64,000 nt of DNA, taken from positions 16,001-80,000 of the forward strand of contig QCKC01000003.1 in assembly GCA_003215635.1 (NCBI GenBank), read 5' to 3'. The stretch is from Prochlorococcus sp. AG-409-J19. GTDB taxonomy: Bacteria > Cyanobacteriota > Cyanobacteriia > PCC-6307 > Cyanobiaceae. This document shows positions 1-9,627 of this stretch, piece after piece. Position 1 is the first letter of the stretch. Each line of letters begins with the position of its first letter. Both the position numbers and the translations under genes were made by a program. Below the pieces are notes generated by a model. That model was not told the origin of the DNA. It ran no database searches and saw nothing but the letters and a program-made list of their open reading frames with translations.

Positions 1-369
1 TACTTTATAGCCTTGATTTGATACAACAGGCCTATATGAGAAGTCTCCCCAACAACTGTTTCCTTTGATGCGTTGAAGGAGTGGAGGATGAGATTCAATG
101 AAATGGCCTGATTTGGATTTTCCTTTAAGCCTTATCCCGATTATTCCACTGGCTCCATTCTCAAATGCATGAACTCCTCGTCTAGGTTCTTCTTCCATCA
201 AAGCAAAGAAACTTTGTTGTTGATGGTTGAGCTGTAGGGTGCGATGAGGACTCCAAAGTCTTAGTTCGGGATCGCCATTTTTATCTAGCCATGCTTTCCT
301 TCGACAGCTGATCCAGCTGCAAAGCAATCGATCAGTAAGTACGTTTGCTTTGAGAGTGGTTTCACTCAT
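1..369 (-). CDS. RecB-like nuclease, TM0106 type (partial, N-terminal part)
   Basis: This reading frame starts with ATG at 369 and runs off the left edge without a stop, giving the first 123 residues. The start contains a Cys-x-Arg-Arg-Lys-Ala-Trp-Leu-Asp segment around residues 22-30, followed by Arg-Leu-Trp. This resembles the N-terminus of cyanobacterial TM0106-type RecB-family nucleases, which pair a PD-(D/E)XK-like domain with a helicase-like region in longer forms. The catalytic part lies outside the window, so activity cannot be judged. It is divergent from the phosphohexomutase gene, with only about 50 bp between the two starts. The family assignment rests on resemblance to remembered homologues and is moderate. 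Confidence 0.6.
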   Translation of the reverse strand, partial: MSETTLKANVLTDRLLCSWISCRRKAWLDKNGDPELRLWSPHRTLQLNHQQQSFFALMEEEPRRGVHAFENGASGIIGIRLKGKSKSGHFIESHPPLLQRIKGNSCWGDFSYRPVVSNQGYKV

Positions 370-420
370 AGCATCACGTTAATTCTTTCCCCCGATTAGA
401 ACTTCCTTGCAATTTGTATT

Positions 421-1878
421 GTGTCAAAACCATTAAATCTAAAAAAAGTCCCTGCTCAATTTGGTACTGATGGATGGCGAGGTGTACTCGGAGCTGATTT
501 TACTCTCGAAAGACTTTTGCATGTTGCTTCAGCAGCAGCACAAGAGCTTGCTTTTCGCTCATCAGGAGGGGATCGGAATCCAACAATAATTATTGGTTAT
601 GACAGACGTTTTCTTGCAAAGGAGTTTGCTGAATCACTTGCTTCAGCGGTGAGAGGTTGTGGACTTGAGCCATTGTTGTCAGAAACGGAGGTTCCTACTC
701 CTGCAACCAGTTGGGCGGTAGTTCATCGGAAAGCGCTCGGTGCTTTAGTTATAACTGCAAGTCATAATCCACCTGAGTGGCTCGGGTTGAAAATAAAAGG
801 TCCTTTTGGAGGTTCAGTAGAAGGAGATTTCACTAAAGCTGTTGAATTGAGAATTGCTGCGGGTGGAATTACAACCCCAATTGATGGAATTACCAAGCGC
901 TTTGATTGTCGTGAAGAGCATCTAATTGGGTTGAAAAACAAATTGGATTTAGTGGCGTTGAAAAATGGACTTAAGCAGATGGGGTTGAAAGTATTTGTTG
1001 ACCCTATGCATGGATCAGCTGCTGGATGTATTAGGGATCTTTTAAATTCACCTGATAATTGTTTAGTAGAAGAAATTCGTTTTCAACGTGATCCTCTGTT
1101 TGGAGGCAATCCCCCAGAACCATTAGAAAGATATGTTCCTCATTTGATTGAAGTAGTTCGGCAAGCTAATAATGATGGAGGAATCGCTATAGGACTTGTA
1201 TTTGATGGGGATGGGGATCGTATTGCTGCGGTTGATGAGAATGGAAAGTTTTGTAGTACTCAGTTATTGATGCCGCTTTTTATTGATCATTTGGCAAGAG
1301 TTAGAAATTTACCTGGACGAATACTGAAAACTGTCAGTGGCTCAGACTTGATGAGACTTATTGGGGAAGAGTTGGGTAGAGAAGTCAAAGAACTTCCTGT
1401 TGGATTTAAATATATTGCATCTGAAATGCTTGCTGAGGAAGTGTTAGTTGGGGGAGAAGAGTCGGGAGGTGTTGGTTTTGGTATGCATTTACCTGAAAGG
1501 GATGCTTTGTTTGCAGCACTGCTGATTCTGGAAGCTCTTGTTCAAAGTGAGCAGGGTTTAGCTGATCGTCTTGACTCTATTCAAAGTCGTTTTGGCGCAA
1601 AGACTTTTTTTGATCGTATAGATTTGGAGCTTGCTGATATGTCTACCAAAAACTATCTTGAAGAAAGATTGGCTAAATCTTTTCCTTCTTCTGTGATTGG
1701 GATCTCAGTTAAAGAAGTAATTCGCACAGATGGAGTAAAACTTAGATTGGAAGCAAACCATTGGGTAATGTTTAGGTTTTCTGGAACTGAACCTCTTTTA
1801 AGATTATATTGTGAAGCACCCACAAAAGATTTGTTAAATAGAACTTTGGAATGGGCACAAGATTTTTCTAGAATGTAA
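421..1878 (+). CDS. phosphoglucomutase/phosphomannomutase family protein
   Basis: This is an alpha-D-phosphohexomutase that moves phosphate between C1 and C6 of a hexose phosphate in the cytoplasm. All four family loops are visible: the catalytic Ser loop TASHNP (Ser114), the metal loop DGDGDR (residues 262-267), the sugar-binding loop GGEESGG (near 344) and a C-terminal phosphate loop FSGTEP. At 485 residues it is full length. Translation starts at GTG, the first codon before the conserved FGTDGWRG segment. The exact substrate (glucose, mannose or glucosamine phosphate) cannot be set from motifs alone, so no symbol is given. It is followed 18 bp later by rdgB on the same strand, probably co-transcribed. 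Confidence 0.9.
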   Translation: MSKPLNLKKVPAQFGTDGWRGVLGADFTLERLLHVASAAAQELAFRSSGGDRNPTIIIGYDRRFLAKEFAESLASAVRGCGLEPLLSETEVPTPATSWAVVHRKALGALVITASHNPPEWLGLKIKGPFGGSVEGDFTKAVELRIAAGGITTPIDGITKRFDCREEHLIGLKNKLDLVALKNGLKQMGLKVFVDPMHGSAAGCIRDLLNSPDNCLVEEIRFQRDPLFGGNPPEPLERYVPHLIEVVRQANNDGGIAIGLVFDGDGDRIAAVDENGKFCSTQLLMPLFIDHLARVRNLPGRILKTVSGSDLMRLIGEELGREVKELPVGFKYIASEMLAEEVLVGGEESGGVGFGMHLPERDALFAALLILEALVQSEQGLADRLDSIQSRFGAKTFFDRIDLELADMSTKNYLEERLAKSFPSSVIGISVKEVIRTDGVKLRLEANHWVMFRFSGTEPLLRLYCEAPTKDLLNRTLEWAQDFSRM

Positions 1879-1896
1879 TTAATTCTGTTAGTCTTA

Positions 1897-2472
1897 ATGA
1901 TGAGAAAATTGGTTATTGCGACTAGCAATCAAGGAAAGTTTAATGAGTTTAGTCAATTAATCTCGGATTTCCCAATAGAGATTGTTCCTCAGCCAGAGGG
2001 AATAAAAGTTATTGAGAATGGCAAGAATTTCAAAGAGAATGCACGTCTGAAAGCCTGCACAGTTGCAAATCAAACTGGTTGCTGGGCATTAGCAGATGAT
2101 TCCGGTTTAAGCGTTGCGGCTCTTCAAGGTGCTCCAGGAGTTCATTCTGCTCGGTATGCAAAAACAGATTTAGAACGTATCAACAAAATAATTCATGCAT
2201 TAGAAGGTATTAGTGATCGGAGGGCATGTTTTACGGCATCCTTATGCCTGGCTTCACCGGAGAATAAAATTCTTATAGAAGTAGAAGGACATTGCGAGGG
2301 TTTGATTACTCATGTTCCAAGAGGTACAAATGGCTTTGGATATGATCCAATTTTTCAAGTTAATGAATTAGGAATGACATTTGCTGAAATGAGTATGGAG
2401 ACAAAGAAAGTTTGTGGTCATAGAGGGAAAGCATTCTCTATTTTTCAGTCAAGGTTTAGAGAAATAATATGA
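1897..2472 (+). CDS. rdgB: XTP/dITP pyrophosphatase (Ham1/RdgB family)
   Basis: This house-cleaning enzyme hydrolyses non-canonical purine nucleoside triphosphates (dITP, XTP) to monophosphates and keeps them out of DNA and RNA. The 191-residue protein starts with the family signature KLVIATSNQGKF and has the ADDSGL loop near residue 66, GAPGVHSARYA, GFGYDPIF near residue 147 and the C-terminal SHR-like motif, here reading GHRGKA. Two ATG codons are adjacent at 1897 and 1900; either could be used. It converges on the carotenoid oxygenase gene, with 29 bp between the two stops. Confidence 0.93.
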   Translation: MMRKLVIATSNQGKFNEFSQLISDFPIEIVPQPEGIKVIENGKNFKENARLKACTVANQTGCWALADDSGLSVAALQGAPGVHSARYAKTDLERINKIIHALEGISDRRACFTASLCLASPENKILIEVEGHCEGLITHVPRGTNGFGYDPIFQVNELGMTFAEMSMETKKVCGHRGKAFSIFQSRFREII

Positions 2473-2501
2473 ATTAGTTTCCCTTTGAGATCATAATTAA
2501 T

Positions 2502-3995
2502 TTATTTTTTATTTACCCAACTACCATGTAATCCGTAAGGGATTGTAATTGGTAACTCTATAATTGCTTGTTCACTCATGTCTGCTGAATTAAGGATGAT
2601 TATCTGTGATTTGCGAGTTTCTCCATTCCATATCAGAGAAATTACCCAGCCTTCATCCTCATTTTTAGCATTAGGATGAGGAACCATTAATGGTTCGGTT
2701 ACAAAGCCTCTTGGAGCAGCACTCCAAATATTTCTCTCACCCCTCAATAGATCAAGTTTTTTAATACTTTGTAAAGGACCATTCCCTTCCTCTTTTGCAG
2801 ATATTGCCATCCATGCATAACGTGCTTTTGATCCCTGTTTCTGAGGATTAACCATTGCAAATTCACAACATTGATTATTTAATCTTTTGGTTACTAATTC
2901 TTCATTTGATAGGTCTATGTGGCAGCGCGTTAATATTCCTTCAGGTAGAAGATCAAAATCAATTGTACGAAAGTCTTGATTGGAATCAATAGAAGGAAAA
3001 TCGTTGTAGTAAATGCTATCGATAAACAAATCATTATCTTCCTCCCAGGCATTTAAGTGATGGAAAACAAAACCTTTTGGTCCTTCTATTACTCTGGGCA
3101 TCTGGTTGGCAAATACTCCAGATTCTCTTGGTATCAATAAGAAATTAGATTTATCATTTGTATTAGATGACAAACATTGTGCAGCACCTTTCGTTCCAAG
3201 AATAAATGGTAAAGGATTAAAACGGATTGAATTTTGTAGGAATATAGCCCAATTTTTAGTTATAACAAAGTCATGTAGGAATGCAAATCCGGGGAATTGA
3301 TCTTTTCTTTCACTAATTAATTCCCCTGCATTATTACCCTGAGTATGAAACTCCATTAAACGGATTGTGCTTTTTGGTCCTGTATTTACTCCAAAGTTAA
3401 CCATTCTTGGAGCACCATGATGCCCTGGATCATATCTTGGATGAGCGCTAAAAGCTTCGCTGGATTTTAATATTCCATTGAGGTTGGTAATCCCTATTGT
3501 TTCTAATGTAGACGGGTTAATCTCATGTGGTCCGGCAGCTTCCCAAAGAGCTAATAACTTTTCTCCAAATGGGACAACATTAGTGTTGGCAATATTCTTT
3601 AAGCGAATATCAAATATATTAGCGATTTTACCACCTGGTTTTTGTGTCCCAAACACTCCTCTATACAGGAAACGACCTGCTTTCTCCTCTTCTAACCATG
3701 CTTGAGTACGTATAAATTTATTGGTAAAATTACATTTGCAATCTTCAAACTTAAACGCTGCAATCATACCATCACCATCAAATGGATGATGAATCCATTG
3801 TCCATTTCTTTCTAGTTTGCCGGGTCCATTTCTATAAAGAGTGCCATTTAATTCGATGGGAATTTCCCCTTTAATTATTTTTAGTTCGAAATTATTTAAT
3901 TCATCATCGACATTACAATATGCACTAGACCAATCAGCTTGATTAAATTGACCATGCTTTAATTCGGACTCAGAACCTAAGGATGACTTGCTCAC
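2502..3995 (-). CDS. carotenoid cleavage oxygenase (RPE65/lignostilbene dioxygenase family)
   Basis: This 497-residue protein belongs to the non-haem iron oxygenases that cleave carotenoids or apocarotenoids. Four conserved His contexts expected to bind the iron are visible in order: SAHPRYD, FLHDFV, HHLNAWEE and, near the C-terminus, GLHGSW. Two family motifs, YRNGPG and FDGDGM, occur near the N-terminus. The length is normal. Substrate cannot be read from sequence; the cyanobacterial apocarotenoid 15,15'-oxygenase (Diox1/ACO) is the closest described activity. It lies 77 bp upstream of hisB on the same strand, with no obvious functional link. Confidence 0.9.
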   Translation of the reverse strand: MSKSSLGSESELKHGQFNQADWSSAYCNVDDELNNFELKIIKGEIPIELNGTLYRNGPGKLERNGQWIHHPFDGDGMIAAFKFEDCKCNFTNKFIRTQAWLEEEKAGRFLYRGVFGTQKPGGKIANIFDIRLKNIANTNVVPFGEKLLALWEAAGPHEINPSTLETIGITNLNGILKSSEAFSAHPRYDPGHHGAPRMVNFGVNTGPKSTIRLMEFHTQGNNAGELISERKDQFPGFAFLHDFVITKNWAIFLQNSIRFNPLPFILGTKGAAQCLSSNTNDKSNFLLIPRESGVFANQMPRVIEGPKGFVFHHLNAWEEDNDLFIDSIYYNDFPSIDSNQDFRTIDFDLLPEGILTRCHIDLSNEELVTKRLNNQCCEFAMVNPQKQGSKARYAWMAISAKEEGNGPLQSIKKLDLLRGERNIWSAAPRGFVTEPLMVPHPNAKNEDEGWVISLIWNGETRKSQIIILNSADMSEQAIIELPITIPYGLHGSWVNKK

Positions 3996-4072
3996 TGCTG
4001 AAATTTTATTTATTTCTCTTATTCTCGCTTAGATATTAGACAAGTGTGAGCTTGATAGAAAAAAGAGGATTT

Positions 4073-4690
4073 TCATTGTGAAATTCCCGCTTGCTCAAGA
4101 ATGCCCTTGCTGCTAGGTACTTCTTCAGATCTTCTAGGATCTAACTCTATTGCCATACGGAGAGCTCTGGAGAATGCCTTGAAACATGCTTCAACAATGT
4201 GATGAGAATTAATTCCTTCTAGTTGTTTGATATGAAGTGTTATTCCACTATTGTTTACTACCGCAACAAAAAATTCTTTTACTAGCTCTGTGTCATATTT
4301 CCCAATCTTTTCTGTGGGGATTTCGAGTTTGTAATTAAGGTGTGGTCTCCCAGAGCAATCTAAAACAACCTGGACTAGGGCTTCATCAAGAGGAGCGACA
4401 AAATGCCCAAATCTGTTAATACCACTACGGTTCCCGAGTGCTTTGGACAGCGCTTGACCTAATGCAATGCCAACATCTTCATTTGTATGGTGATCATCAA
4501 TATGTGTATCTCCACTGGCTTTGATTTCAAGGTTTATTAGGCCATGACTAGATAGTTGATGGAGCATATGATCCAGAAAAGGTATTCCAGTAGATACTTC
4601 GCATTTGCCTGACCCGTTTAGGTTTAAACGAACATAAACATCTGTTTCGCGTGTAACGCGATGAATTTCGCCTTTCCGTGAGGAATTCAT
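4073..4690 (-). CDS. hisB: imidazoleglycerol-phosphate dehydratase
   Basis: HisB removes water from imidazole glycerol phosphate to give imidazole acetol phosphate in histidine synthesis. The 205-residue monofunctional form shows the metal-binding signatures [13 protein letters not shown] (about residues 39-51), [11 protein letters not shown] (about 66-76), LDCSGRP and a second His pair in the [13 protein letters not shown] segment. There is no fused phosphatase domain, as expected in cyanobacteria. It lies 36 bp downstream of fabI on the same strand, so the two may share a transcript. Confidence 0.96.
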   Translation of the reverse strand: MNSSRKGEIHRVTRETDVYVRLNLNGSGKCEVSTGIPFLDHMLHQLSSHGLINLEIKASGDTHIDDHHTNEDVGIALGQALSKALGNRSGINRFGHFVAPLDEALVQVVLDCSGRPHLNYKLEIPTEKIGKYDTELVKEFFVAVVNNSGITLHIKQLEGINSHHIVEACFKAFSRALRMAIELDPRRSEEVPSSKGILEQAGISQ

Positions 4691-4726
4691 TGTTCCTAAT
4701 CCATTTCGGTAATAGTTTTAGTCAGA

Positions 4727-5509
4727 TCACATTCCATTAATGCAGTAGCCCGCATCAACGTAGATGGTTTGACCGGAAATCCCGCTTGAAAGATCACTGA
4801 GTAAAAAGGCGGCTGTGTTGCCTACTTCTTTTTGTGTAACTGTTCTACGTAAGGGGGCTTTTTCCTCCACGTTATGAATCATGTCCAGTATCCCCCCTAT
4901 TGCAGAGCTGGCAAGAGTGCGAATTGGTCCAGCACTTATGGCGTTAACTCGAACTTGATTGTCTGGCCCAAGTTCTGCTGATAAGTAACGAACAGAGGCT
5001 TCTAGAGCTGCTTTGGCTACTCCCATAACGTTGTAGTTAGGTATTGCTCTATCGGCTCCTAAATAGGTCAAAGTAACTACACCTGCCCCAGGGTTAAAAA
5101 GTGTTTTGGCATATTTGCAAAGAGGTGCAAGTGAATAGGCACTAATCTCTAAAGCTCTTGCAAATCCTTCTGCAGTAGTTGCACTGTAATCTCCAATTAA
5201 TTCTTCTTTGCCAGCAAAAGCTAAGCAATGAACGAGTCCATCAAACTTTTCCCATTTAATTGCAACCTCATCAAAAACGTTTTTAACCTGTTCCTGGTCT
5301 TGTACGTTTAGAGGTAAAAAAAGCGTTGGATTTAGTGGAGCTGTCAGTTCTTTAACTTTTGACTCAAAGCGACCTTTTTCGTCTGGCAAGTAAGTGATTC
5401 CAAGCTCAGCTCCTGCAGCTTTTAACTGTTGTGCAATTCCCCACGCAATGGAACGATTGTTTGCGATGCCTGTAACTAGGATCTTTTTGCCGCTTAGATC
5501 GAGAAGCAT
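4727..5509 (-). CDS. fabI: enoyl-[acyl-carrier-protein] reductase (NADH)
   Basis: FabI catalyses the last reduction of each fatty-acid elongation cycle, using NADH to saturate trans-2-enoyl-ACP. The 260-residue protein has the FabI variant of the short-chain dehydrogenase fold: an ITGIANNRSIAWG-like nucleotide loop at residues 12-24, LVHCLAFAG in the middle, and the catalytic Tyr/Lys in YNVMGVAKAALE near residues 158-170. It ends with the family-typical GQTIYVDAGYCI. Its ATG at 5509 faces a divergent gene starting at 5629, leaving a 119-bp spacer that probably holds both promoters. Confidence 0.95.
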   Translation of the reverse strand: MLLDLSGKKILVTGIANNRSIAWGIAQQLKAAGAELGITYLPDEKGRFESKVKELTAPLNPTLFLPLNVQDQEQVKNVFDEVAIKWEKFDGLVHCLAFAGKEELIGDYSATTAEGFARALEISAYSLAPLCKYAKTLFNPGAGVVTLTYLGADRAIPNYNVMGVAKAALEASVRYLSAELGPDNQVRVNAISAGPIRTLASSAIGGILDMIHNVEEKAPLRRTVTQKEVGNTAAFLLSDLSSGISGQTIYVDAGYCINGM

Positions 5510-5628
5510 CTGAAAAAACTGGGAACATTTCTATGATTCTCTCTTATTCAGTGCAAGGTGTGAAAGGGGGGGTGGTAAATATCTCAATAGCAAAGTCTTA
5601 GAAAATTTTCGATTTACTCATTTCACTC

Positions 5629-6249
5629 ATGGCAAGAACTTCTTCAAACATGATTCCGTTAGGCACAAGCCTTCCAGCATTTGATTTATCGGTCGTAGCA
5701 GATCCTTCTTCATCTTTTTTCGAGAAGACAGATGGTTTGACTCGAATCAGCAACAAAGATGTTCGTGATAAGCCTGTTTTATTTATGTTCTTATCCTTTC
5801 ACTGTCCTTTTGTAAAGCATATTCAGAAAGGACTTAGCAGCCTTGATAAGGATTATGGGGAGCGCATCAATATGATTGCGATTTCTAGTAATAGCTTGAT
5901 TACTCATCCTCAGGATGGTCCTGAAAATTTAATTCTTCAAGCCAGTGAGAACGGATGGCGTTTCCCTTATTTGTTAGATCCTGATCAAAGTTTTGCAAAA
6001 TCATTGAAAGCAGCTTGTACTCCTGATTTTTTCCTTTTTTCAAATTTAGAAAATGAACAGCAAAATTTGCTCTATCGGGGTCAGTTAGATGGCAGTCGGC
6101 CAGGTAATGAAATTCCTGTTACAGGAAATGATCTTCGTGCCGCTCTAAATGCTGTTTTAGAAGGAACAGCTGTTCCTTCTCCTCAAAAGCCTTCGATTGG
6201 TTGCAATATCAAATGGCATCCTGGGAAGGAGCCAGCATGGTTTGGTTGA
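5629..6249 (+). CDS. thioredoxin-fold / peroxiredoxin-like (AhpC-TSA) protein
   Basis: This 206-residue soluble protein resembles the PRX-like group of thioredoxin-fold proteins. The visible core is a beta strand with LFMFLSFHCPFVKHI (around residues 50-64), where other members have a single conserved Cys followed by Pro-x-Val-Lys-His; there is no CXXC. Later it has FPYLLDPDQSFAK and ACTPDFFLF, the cis-Pro side of the fold, followed by a strand with YRGQLD. This suggests a redox or peroxide role, but the substrate is unknown. It stands alone between the divergent fabI promoter region and the aminotransferase gene 62 bp downstream. Confidence 0.8.
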   Translation: MARTSSNMIPLGTSLPAFDLSVVADPSSSFFEKTDGLTRISNKDVRDKPVLFMFLSFHCPFVKHIQKGLSSLDKDYGERINMIAISSNSLITHPQDGPENLILQASENGWRFPYLLDPDQSFAKSLKAACTPDFFLFSNLENEQQNLLYRGQLDGSRPGNEIPVTGNDLRAALNAVLEGTAVPSPQKPSIGCNIKWHPGKEPAWFG

Positions 6250-6311
6250 TTAGTGAGTTAGTAGATCTTTCAATCTTCTAAGTATTTTGTGACGCGACGT
6301 AAGGTAGTTGA

Positions 6312-7508
6312 ATGCAGGTACCTCCTTTTAGCCTTTCACAGCAGTTATCCGATCTTGGATCTGATTTGGAGACAGCCTTACTTAAGGTTCTTCATAGTGG
6401 CCATTACATAGGAGGGGATGAGGTAATTGCTTTTGAAGAATCCTTTGCAAAGACTATCGGAGTTCCATATGCGGTTGGATGTAATAGCGGGACCGATGCA
6501 CTCATCCTTGCATTGAGAAGCTTAGACATTGGCCCAGGGGATGAAGTTATAACAACATCATTTAGTTTTTTTGCTACAGCTGAAGCAATTAGTGCCGTCG
6601 GTGCAAAACCAGTATTTCTAGAAGTAGATCCCAATAGTTTTTTATTGGATTTAAATCATCTAGAGAAAGCAATTACTCCTTGTACGAAAGCGATTTTACC
6701 TGTGCATCTTTTTGGAAGATCAATAGATATGGAGTCTTTAATGGATTTAGCTCATGCAAAGGGATTAAAGGTAATTGAAGATTGCGCTCAGGCATGTGGT
6801 TCAAAATGGAAAGAATTTTATGTTGGTAGTTGGGGAGATGTAGGTTGTTTTAGTTTTTTCCCTACTAAGAATTTAGGGGCTGCTGGTGATGCTGGAGCTG
6901 TTACAACAAGAAGCAAAGACTTATTTATAAGAATGAAAGAACTTGCTATACATGGGATGCCAAGACGTTATGTTCATACTCAAATAGGATATAATACTCG
7001 TTTAGATGCGTTGCAAGCGGCGGTTCTAAACGTCAAACTACCAAAACTTTCTAGTTGGATTAATACAAGACAAGTTGTTGCTGATCGATATGTAGATGGT
7101 TTAAAGGATTTGAAATGTGTGGTTATCCCTAAATATAACAAATCATATCAATGTACTCATGCCTGGAATCAATTTGTTATTAGAATTCCTGAGTCATTGG
7201 AATATCAAAATTTTGTCAATTCTCAATTTATCGATATAGATTCTAATTGCGATTCAAGTATTATTAATGCAAGAGATTGGGTCCAATCAGCTTTGAAGGA
7301 GCAAGGAATAAATACCATTATTTATTATCCGATCCCTATACATCTTCAACCTGCTTACAAGGCCTTGGGATACTCAGTTGGATCTTTGCCTGTTACTGAA
7401 AAACTTTGCAATGAAGTTCTTAGTCTTCCTTTTTTCCCGGAGATTACACTCAAGCAACAGGAGAAGGTTATATATTCAATTAGAGAAATATTGCTCAGGT
7501 TTGATTAG
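6312..7508 (+). CDS. DegT/DnrJ/EryC1-family PLP-dependent sugar aminotransferase
   Basis: This 398-residue protein is a type I-fold aminotransferase of the group that aminates keto-sugars for surface polysaccharides. It has GCNSGTDALILAL (PLP phosphate region, about residue 57), EDCAQACGS with the cofactor-stacking Asp (about 157), and the PLP lysine in FFPTKNLGAAGDAG (about 187). The C-terminus has YYPIPIHLQPAY. Compared with usual members there is an extra stretch of about 20 residues after NQFVIRIPE (roughly bases 7195-7265), rich in Asp, Asn and Ser. It overlaps the convergent photolyase gene by 14 bp. Substrate is unknown. Confidence 0.88.
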   Translation: MQVPPFSLSQQLSDLGSDLETALLKVLHSGHYIGGDEVIAFEESFAKTIGVPYAVGCNSGTDALILALRSLDIGPGDEVITTSFSFFATAEAISAVGAKPVFLEVDPNSFLLDLNHLEKAITPCTKAILPVHLFGRSIDMESLMDLAHAKGLKVIEDCAQACGSKWKEFYVGSWGDVGCFSFFPTKNLGAAGDAGAVTTRSKDLFIRMKELAIHGMPRRYVHTQIGYNTRLDALQAAVLNVKLPKLSSWINTRQVVADRYVDGLKDLKCVVIPKYNKSYQCTHAWNQFVIRIPESLEYQNFVNSQFIDIDSNCDSSIINARDWVQSALKEQGINTIIYYPIPIHLQPAYKALGYSVGSLPVTEKLCNEVLSLPFFPEITLKQQEKVIYSIREILLRFD

Positions 7509-9006
7509 TGATCTTGCCCAGTGTGGCATATATAAATTTGAATTTTAATTGTTGTGTATTGTGATTAACTATTGGTGGTGGATAACCTTTCCTTTCAAGT
7601 GGAGGAATTGCGCCAGAAATTAAGTCTGCTGTTGACACACTTTTTAGTTCTGGCAACCATTCTCGAATGTAATTAGCGTTTTTATCATATCTTGCAGTTT
7701 GTAGGTATGGGTTGAAGATTCTCAATGGCTTTGTGTCCATACCACTGCTGCTACTCCATTGCCAGCCCCCATTATTTGCTGACAGGTCTCCATCAACAAG
7801 TTCTTGCATGAAAAATTTCTCTCCCCAGCGCCAATCACAAATTAAATCTTTTACTAAGAATGATGCGACAATCATTCTGCAACGATTATGCATCCAACCA
7901 GTAGCTCTTAGCTGTCTCATAGCGGCATCAACTATTGGGACACCAGTTAATCCACTTTGCCAAGCTGTAAACCATTCTTCATTGTTTTCCCAGGGGAAAA
8001 TTTGCCATTTTTTCTTATATGGCCCATTAGTTAAATTTGGGAAATGAAAGATTATATGTTGATAAAACTCCCTCCATGCAAGTTCTTTCCTCCAGTCCAA
8101 AATCCCGACTTTTTCTTGGTCTCTGGATGAAATATCCCAAGCAAGTTGTGATGCTTTCCATGCTTGCCTTGGGCTAATTGTTCCAATATTTAGTGCCGCA
8201 CTGAGTGTGGAAGTACCTTTTGTCCCGGGTATATTTTTAGACTCTGCATAGTTGTATAAATTAAAGCTCTCATGAAAATATTTAAGTTGTTTTTTAGATT
8301 CATTCTCACCAGGTTTGCAAGGACATAAATGAGACCCGATGAATGGGTAGTCTTTCATTAATCTGGTTATTCCTTCTAGAGAATATTTGGGCTCCTCTAG
8401 TAAGCTTTGCTCGTATAGATTGCGAAGCTGATTGTCGTCGATTTCAATTAATTTGCCACAAGAATTTTCCGAGAATCCAGGCGAAATATCTGTTAATTCT
8501 CCTTTGAATTTAACTTCAACCTTTTTAATCCAGCTTTTCCAGAATGGAGTGAATACCTTATAGGGAGTACCAGAAAGTGAAAAAATTTCTTCGGGGCTAA
8601 CTAGGAGTTGATCCCAAAAATTAAAAGTTTTAATTCCACTTGCGATTAATTTATTATTTATTTGTGAATCTCTGGAAATACTATAGGGCTCTACATCTTT
8701 ATTCCAGGTTACAAATTTAGCATCTATTGATTTCGCAAGCTTGGGTATTATGCTAATTGGATCACCTTTGATAATAAGCAGTCTGCTGCCAAGTTTCTCC
8801 CAGTTTTTATATAATTCTATTAGACTTTCTCCTAGGAACCACAAACGTGAGCTTGCAATGGTTTGTGTGTTCTCTCCGATATATATTGGGTCAATAATAA
8901 AAACAGCTGTAATACTTCTTGATTGAGATAAAGCAAAAGACAAACCTAGATTATCATTAATTCTTAAATCTCTACGGTGCCAAAATAGTCCTCTATTCGA
9001 TTGCAT
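7495..9006 (-). CDS. phrB: deoxyribodipyrimidine photolyase (class I photolyase/cryptochrome family)
   Basis: The enzyme uses blue light and reduced FAD to split UV-induced pyrimidine dimers. The 503-residue protein has the N-terminal antenna domain beginning LFWHRRDLRINDN and the C-terminal FAD domain with TKGTSTLSAALNIGTISPR, WRKELAWREFY, DAAMRQLRATGWMHNR and a DLSANNGGWQW segment near 420. These match CPD photolyases, although a DASH or other cryptochrome role cannot be excluded by motif reading. The start at 9006 directly abuts the stop of the upstream Nudix gene at 9007, so the two are likely translated from one message. Its 3' end overlaps the convergent aminotransferase gene. Confidence 0.92.
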   Translation of the reverse strand: MQSNRGLFWHRRDLRINDNLGLSFALSQSRSITAVFIIDPIYIGENTQTIASSRLWFLGESLIELYKNWEKLGSRLLIIKGDPISIIPKLAKSIDAKFVTWNKDVEPYSISRDSQINNKLIASGIKTFNFWDQLLVSPEEIFSLSGTPYKVFTPFWKSWIKKVEVKFKGELTDISPGFSENSCGKLIEIDDNQLRNLYEQSLLEEPKYSLEGITRLMKDYPFIGSHLCPCKPGENESKKQLKYFHESFNLYNYAESKNIPGTKGTSTLSAALNIGTISPRQAWKASQLAWDISSRDQEKVGILDWRKELAWREFYQHIIFHFPNLTNGPYKKKWQIFPWENNEEWFTAWQSGLTGVPIVDAAMRQLRATGWMHNRCRMIVASFLVKDLICDWRWGEKFFMQELVDGDLSANNGGWQWSSSSGMDTKPLRIFNPYLQTARYDKNANYIREWLPELKSVSTADLISGAIPPLERKGYPPPIVNHNTQQLKFKFIYATLGKITNQT

Positions 9007-9567
9007 TTATAGGCCAAGTTCTTGCTTCGCTCGATACCATGCGGTCAAACTTTTTCCATCGAGTGCTTCATCTCCGCTGGCCAAGCATGAATCAAGTTCG
9101 TTTGGGCTAATCTTGATTACCTCAAGATCTTCATCTTCATCTCCTATCGGTGGTTCCTCTATAGGCTTTAAATCACGTGCTAGAAACAAGTGAATAATTT
9201 CATCGGAATATCCTGGGCAGGGGAGCATTTCGCCAAGTGAAGACCAATTGGCTGCCTCGTATCCAGCTTCTTCAGCAAGCTCTCTTTTCATCGAATCTAT
9301 TGGATTTTCTCCTTCTTCAAGAGTCCCTGCGGGAAATTCTAAAATACGTCTTTGTACTGCGAATCTGTATTGGCGCAAAATTATGACCTGTCCTTCCTGG
9401 GTAATTGGAACAGCTAAAGATGCGCCAGGATGGCGAATTAATCCAAATTCTCCTTCAATTCCAATAGGGAGTCGAATGCGGTTGATTTCGAACCGTATTT
9501 TTCTGGCATTGATAGTTTTAATTGTTTCAAGCCAAGTAGAGGGTTCTGGACTACTTAGAGGTGACAT
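9007..9567 (-). CDS. Nudix hydrolase, ADP-ribose pyrophosphatase type
   Basis: This 186-residue protein has a perfect Nudix box at about residues 81-103 (Gly-x5-Glu-x7-Arg-Glu-Leu-x-Glu-Glu-x-Gly), the site that binds magnesium and hydrolyses a nucleoside diphosphate linked to another group. The flanking pattern, QVIILRQYRFAV before the box and EMLPCPGYSDEIIHLFLA after it, is that of ADP-ribose/ADP-sugar pyrophosphatases. It sits in a run of minus-strand genes between folK and the photolyase gene, which its stop codon abuts. Confidence 0.9.
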   Translation of the reverse strand: MSPLSSPEPSTWLETIKTINARKIRFEINRIRLPIGIEGEFGLIRHPGASLAVPITQEGQVIILRQYRFAVQRRILEFPAGTLEEGENPIDSMKRELAEEAGYEAANWSSLGEMLPCPGYSDEIIHLFLARDLKPIEEPPIGDEDEDLEVIKISPNELDSCLASGDEALDGKSLTAWYRAKQELGL

Positions 9568-9627
9568 TAATAAAGCTATTTAATTGATTAACATCATGAT
9601 GGATAAAACATGTATTTGTCAGTTAAT

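Noticed and set aside
1653..1928. 91-residue minus-strand frame antisense to the end of the phosphohexomutase gene and start of rdgB
   Set aside because: Both sense genes are clearly conserved; the antisense frame resembles no family.
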